Shown here: in pieces, positions 5,188-7,689 of the stretch
Numbering within the stretch: the first letter of the stretch is position 1
Layout of the letters: each line of letters opens with the position of its first letter
NCBI GenBank assembly: GCA_017442765.1
Contig: JAFRZC010000159.1
Coordinates: 1 to 7,689, forward strand
Source of the DNA: Prevotella sp.
GTDB taxonomy: Bacteria > Bacteroidota > Bacteroidia > Bacteroidales > Bacteroidaceae
Direction of reading: 5' to 3'
DNA length: 7,689 bases
Program-made: the position numbers and the translations under genes
Notes under the pieces: generated by a model
Database searches by the model: none
What the model was told of the DNA's origin: nothing
The model's input: only the letters and a program-made list of their open reading frames with translations

Positions 5188-5991
5188 ATGGCAAACAAAA
5201 TAATCGTACAAGATACACCAATTACGGTAATTAAACAGGGGGCTGAGGATTATATCTGCTTGACAGATATGCTACAAGCGAAAGATGGTGACTTCTTTGT
5301 CACCGACTGGCTGCGTAATCGTAATACATTGGAATACATAGGCATATGGGAGAAGGTGTACAATCCCGATTTTAATTATGGCGAATTCGCCACAATTAGA
5401 AGTCAGGCCGGACTCAATCGGTTCAAGATTAGCGTCAAAGAGTTCGTTGCCCGGACCAACGCCATTAGTCTTCAGGCCAAAGCAGGACGATATGGTGGCA
5501 CCTATGCCCACAAGGATATCGCATTCGAGTTTGCCATGTGGATTAGTCCTGAGTTCAAAATTTTCATCGTCAAGGAGTTCCAACGCCTGAAGGAAGAGGA
5601 ACAGAAAGCTATCGGCTGGAACGCCAAACGCGAGCTCTCGAAGATCAACTATCATATCCACACCGATGCCGTTCGTGCCAACCTTGTGCCTGACGAGGTG
5701 GATGCCTACCACAGTTCGCTCATCTATGCCGAGGAAGCCGATGTGTTGAATGTTGCCTTGTTTGGAATCACGGCCAAAGAGTGGCGCGATGCCAATCCCG
5801 ACAAGAAAGGCAATATGCGCGACTATGCGACTATCAATCAGCTCATCTGCCTCTCCAACCTTGAAAATATCAACGCTGTTTTTATCAGCGACGGCATCGC
5901 GCAGCGCGAGCGGTTGAAGCGCTTGAACCAGATAGCCATCAAGCAGATGAGTGTCCTGGAGGAGGTAGACAATCGGAAACTGTTAAAATAA
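5188..5991 (+). CDS. KilA-N domain-containing protein
   Basis: This 267-residue protein has a KilA-N domain over about residues 15-135: YICLTDMLQAKDG, then DWLRNRNTLEYIGIWEKVYNPDFNYGEF, FKISVKEFVARTNAI and GTYAHKDIAFEFAMWISPEFKIFIVKEFQRL. KilA-N is a DNA-binding fold of phage and large-DNA-virus proteins, also frequent as stand-alone genes in Bacteroidota. The C-terminal half (about 140-267) is charged and helical-looking with no motif I can name. No membrane segments or signal peptide are seen. The ATG at 5188 follows a strong promoter and structured leader. Coding GC is lower than in nrdDG, which suggests a different history. It lies upstream of, and in line with, the helicase gene but has its own promoter. 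Role is unknown; regulation or a phage-related function is plausible. Confidence 0.88.
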   Translation: MANKIIVQDTPITVIKQGAEDYICLTDMLQAKDGDFFVTDWLRNRNTLEYIGIWEKVYNPDFNYGEFATIRSQAGLNRFKISVKEFVARTNAISLQAKAGRYGGTYAHKDIAFEFAMWISPEFKIFIVKEFQRLKEEEQKAIGWNAKRELSKINYHIHTDAVRANLVPDEVDAYHSSLIYAEEADVLNVALFGITAKEWRDANPDKKGNMRDYATINQLICLSNLENINAVFISDGIAQRERLKRLNQIAIKQMSVLEEVDNRKLLK

Positions 5992-6017
5992 CATCGCAAA
6001 ATAACGAAATAGTTTTG

Positions 6018-6025
6018 TATCTTTG
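6018..6025 (+). promoter_or_regulatory. -7 element of the helicase-gene promoter
   Basis: TATCTTTG at 6018-6025 followed by CAGCAC is the same box as before nrdD and the KilA-N gene. No good TTTG is found 19-21 bp upstream, so the -33 half is weak. The box starts 27 bp after the KilA-N stop and would give a long leader of about 280 nt. Confidence 0.6.
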
Positions 6026-6089
6026 CAGCACGAAACAAATAAAAAACAAATAACAAAAACAATAGTAAAAGTAAGAAACAGAATAGAAT

Positions 6090-6132
6090 AAAGAGAATAT
6101 AACAACATAATATAAAGCGTTTTTGCTTTGCT
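6090..6132 (+). repeat. Shared leader segment, copy 2 (before helicase gene)
   Basis: This is the counterpart of 5133-5175, with five substitutions and no gaps. The hairpin AAAGC (6114-6118) with GCTTT (6125-6129) is kept, with a T-rich loop. Here the segment does not end at a start codon but runs straight into the long nested hairpin. Confidence 0.8.
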
Positions 6133-6249
6133 TTGTACGTGGAAATCGCCAAATTTCAAACTGTACTACAAAAGAAAGCAGAACGCTCACGGGTATCCGT
6201 GGGCTTTCTTAATTGTAGTACAGGCTTTGGCGAGCCTCCACGTACAAAG
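6131..6249 (+). ncRNA. Long nested hairpin in the helicase-gene leader
   Basis: Five perfectly matched helices nest inside each other: CTTTGTACGTGG 6131-6142 with 6238-6249 (12 bp); CGCCAAA 6147-6153 with 6226-6232; CTGTACTACAA 6161-6171 with 6213-6223 (11 bp); AAGAAAGC 6172-6179 with 6203-6210; and CACGG 6188-6192 with CCGTG 6197-6201, loop GTAT. That is 43 base pairs in about 119 nt. It lies downstream of a promoter box and upstream of the helicase start, so it is probably transcribed as a leader RNA. I do not recognise the family with certainty. A small inserted inverted-repeat element is the alternative. Confidence 0.7.
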
Positions 6250-6311
6250 AGAGTTTCACGGATAACTTTTTTATGATACTCTGAAAGGCAAAGCGCTATT
6301 AACGCCAAGCC
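6250..6311 (+). promoter_or_regulatory. Two small hairpins directly before the helicase start codon
   Basis: AGAGTTTCA (6250-6258) pairs with TGATACTCT (6274-6282) with one mismatch, enclosing a T-run. GGC (6287-6289) with GCC (6309-6311) and GCG (6293-6295) with CGC (6303-6305) form a symmetric two-step hairpin ending 2 bases before the ATG. This could gate ribosome access. No Shine-Dalgarno is visible. Confidence 0.5.
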
Positions 6312-6313
6312 TT

Positions 6314-7689
6314 ATGAGCACCAAGTTTTTCAACAATATCGATGCGACGCTGCTGGACAAGTTTCACGGCATCGCCTCCGCAATGGCCAACTTCGACATC
6401 TTCCATGCCGTGGTTGGCTATTTTCGTTCTTCGGGATATTTCAAACTGCGCCGGGAGCTGGACTCTACGCAGGAAATCAAAATCCTTGTCGGCATCAATA
6501 ACGACAACCTCTTCCGCCAGGCACAGGCTGCGGGCAAGATATTCTTCGGCGCCCGCGAGGCGTCGCTGGAGCAGTACTGCGACGACTTCCTGCGCGATGT
6601 GCGCCAGTCGGACTATAGTGGCGAGGTGGATGAGGGCATCCGTCAGTTCTGCGAGGACATCGCCTCCAAACGACTCGAGATGCGCATCCATCCCACCCGC
6701 GACCTCCACGCCAAGTTCTACCTCTGTCTGCCACAGCAGCACAGCGAACACAGCGACGGCTGGGTCATTATGGGCAGCAGCAACATCAGCGACCAAGGGC
6801 TCGGCGCCACCGAGCCACCGCGCTACGAACTCAACGTGGCGATGAAAGACTACGACGATGTGGCCTACTGCGAGGCGGAGTTCCAACGGCTGTGGGCCGA
6901 GGCATTGCCCATCACTTTCGCCGACGTGGAACATATGATGGGCAAGACGCACCTCGCTCCCGACGCTCAGCAGCCTACGCCTTACGAGCTTTATATGCGG
7001 ATGCTCATCGACCATTTCGGCACCCAGGTGGAGGACGACTTCGTGCCGCTGCTGCCCGAGGGATATTCCGACCTTACCTACCAGCGCGATGCCGTGGTGC
7101 AGGGCTACGACATTATGCTGCGCCACAACGGATGTTTCATCGCCGACGTGGTAGGCCTGGGCAAGACGGTGGTGGCCGCTATGATTGCCCAACGCTTCAT
7201 CGCCGCAAACGGCGACAACACCCGCATCCTCGTCATCTACCCTCCTTCCGTGCAGAGCAACTGGACCGATACCTTCGACGACTTCCGCATCAAGAACAAA
7301 TACACGCGCTTCATCACCAACGGCTGCCTCGACAAAATTATCGACGGCAACAACTACGACACGCCGCCCTACTATGACCTCGTCATCGTCGATGAGGCTC
7401 ACAACTTCCGCCACGACAGCAATTCGGGCTACGATCTGCTGCAACGCATCACCAAGTCGCCCCGTCTGAACAAGGGCAACATCAAGGGAGGCAAGAAGGT
7501 GCTACTACTCTCGGCCACACCACTCAACAACACACCCGAGGACATCAAGAATCAGTTGCTGCTGTTTCAGGACACCGCCCGCTGCACGCTGGACGGCGTG
7601 AGCAATATCGCCGACACCTTCGCTCCGTGGATCAAGGAGTTCAAGAGCCTGATGTCGCAACGCCGTGTGCTCACGCCCGAGATGCTGAC
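6314..7689 (+). CDS. PLD-like nuclease-SNF2 helicase fusion, N-terminal part (open at window end)
   Basis: 458 complete codons are present with no stop, so the gene continues beyond the window. Residues about 20-200 form a phospholipase D-like nuclease domain: H132-x-K134 in LHAKFYL, the GSSN motif (154-157), and a following E172. An SF2/SNF2 helicase begins near 250: Q-motif-like YQRDAV (256-261), Walker A VVGLGKT with K284, motif Ia ILVIYPP, DEAH at 360-363 in LVIVDEAHNF, and motif III SATP at 400-403. The C-terminal helicase half should lie past the edge; related proteins are usually about 1,000 residues or more. One PLD domain suggests a dimeric nuclease. Such fusions occur beside restriction and phage-defence genes, so a role in DNA processing or defence is likely but not shown. 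The ATG at 6314 is the first in frame after the leader hairpins. Confidence 0.88.
   Translation, partial: MSTKFFNNIDATLLDKFHGIASAMANFDIFHAVVGYFRSSGYFKLRRELDSTQEIKILVGINNDNLFRQAQAAGKIFFGAREASLEQYCDDFLRDVRQSDYSGEVDEGIRQFCEDIASKRLEMRIHPTRDLHAKFYLCLPQQHSEHSDGWVIMGSSNISDQGLGATEPPRYELNVAMKDYDDVAYCEAEFQRLWAEALPITFADVEHMMGKTHLAPDAQQPTPYELYMRMLIDHFGTQVEDDFVPLLPEGYSDLTYQRDAVVQGYDIMLRHNGCFIADVVGLGKTVVAAMIAQRFIAANGDNTRILVIYPPSVQSNWTDTFDDFRIKNKYTRFITNGCLDKIIDGNNYDTPPYYDLVIVDEAHNFRHDSNSGYDLLQRITKSPRLNKGNIKGGKKVLLLSATPLNNTPEDIKNQLLLFQDTARCTLDGVSNIADTFAPWIKEFKSLMSQRRVLTPEML

Noticed and set aside
4768..5211. Minus-strand frame with a lipoprotein-like stretch SWLLVVMVLGTTC
   Set aside because: It overlaps the KilA-N promoter and leader, has no recognisable domain and no promoter of its own; left as part of the intergenic stretch.
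6299..7444. 381-codon open frame on the minus strand opposite the helicase gene
   Set aside because: It is a composition shadow of the helicase coding frame, which has clear PLD and helicase motifs.

Overview
The window looks like a chromosomal segment of a GC-rich member of the Bacteroidales (Prevotella/Bacteroides relatives). The evidence is four promoters of the Bacteroidota type (TTTG, about 19-20 bp, TAnnTTTG), weak Shine-Dalgarno sequences, a Bacteroidota-type NrdD/NrdG pair, a small XRE regulator of a family common in this phylum, and GC-rich intergenic palindromes of the kind that read 'CCTCACCCCTAACCCCTCTCC'. Species cannot be fixed from the sequence.

Left part (1-3281, + strand): a cluster of 11-bp repeats folds into one long imperfect hairpin (13-130) and is followed by a G-run tract. 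Next come a good promoter (201-232), a cobalamin riboswitch (about 266-460), a terminator-like hairpin (478-539), and the anaerobic class III ribonucleotide reductase genes nrdD and nrdG. The riboswitch logic fits a B12-independent reductase being shut off when B12 is available, which predicts a B12-dependent class II enzyme elsewhere in the genome. A palindromic repeat sits between nrdD and nrdG, and five more direct copies follow nrdG.

Middle part (3282-5187): an XRE-family regulator lies on the minus strand, convergent with nrdG. Its conserved N-terminal HTH and C-terminal tail are separated by a linker of about 120 residues that is largely translated from two unrelated intergenic repeat families. 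Upstream is a very AT-rich island carrying the regulator's promoter and four copies of a dyad, TTAC-N4-GTAA, which are candidate operators. About 550 bp after the island hold no convincing gene.

Right part (5033-7689, + strand): a KilA-N domain gene is followed by the first 458 codons of a large protein joining a PLD-like nuclease domain to an SNF2/SF2 helicase. The gene runs off the window. Both genes carry near-identical promoter-leader segments. In the helicase leader this segment continues into a fully nested hairpin of about 120 nt and two smaller hairpins before the start codon. The KilA-N gene is visibly less GC-rich than nrdDG. Together with the nuclease-helicase this suggests an accessory, possibly mobile-element or defence-related block, which is inference.
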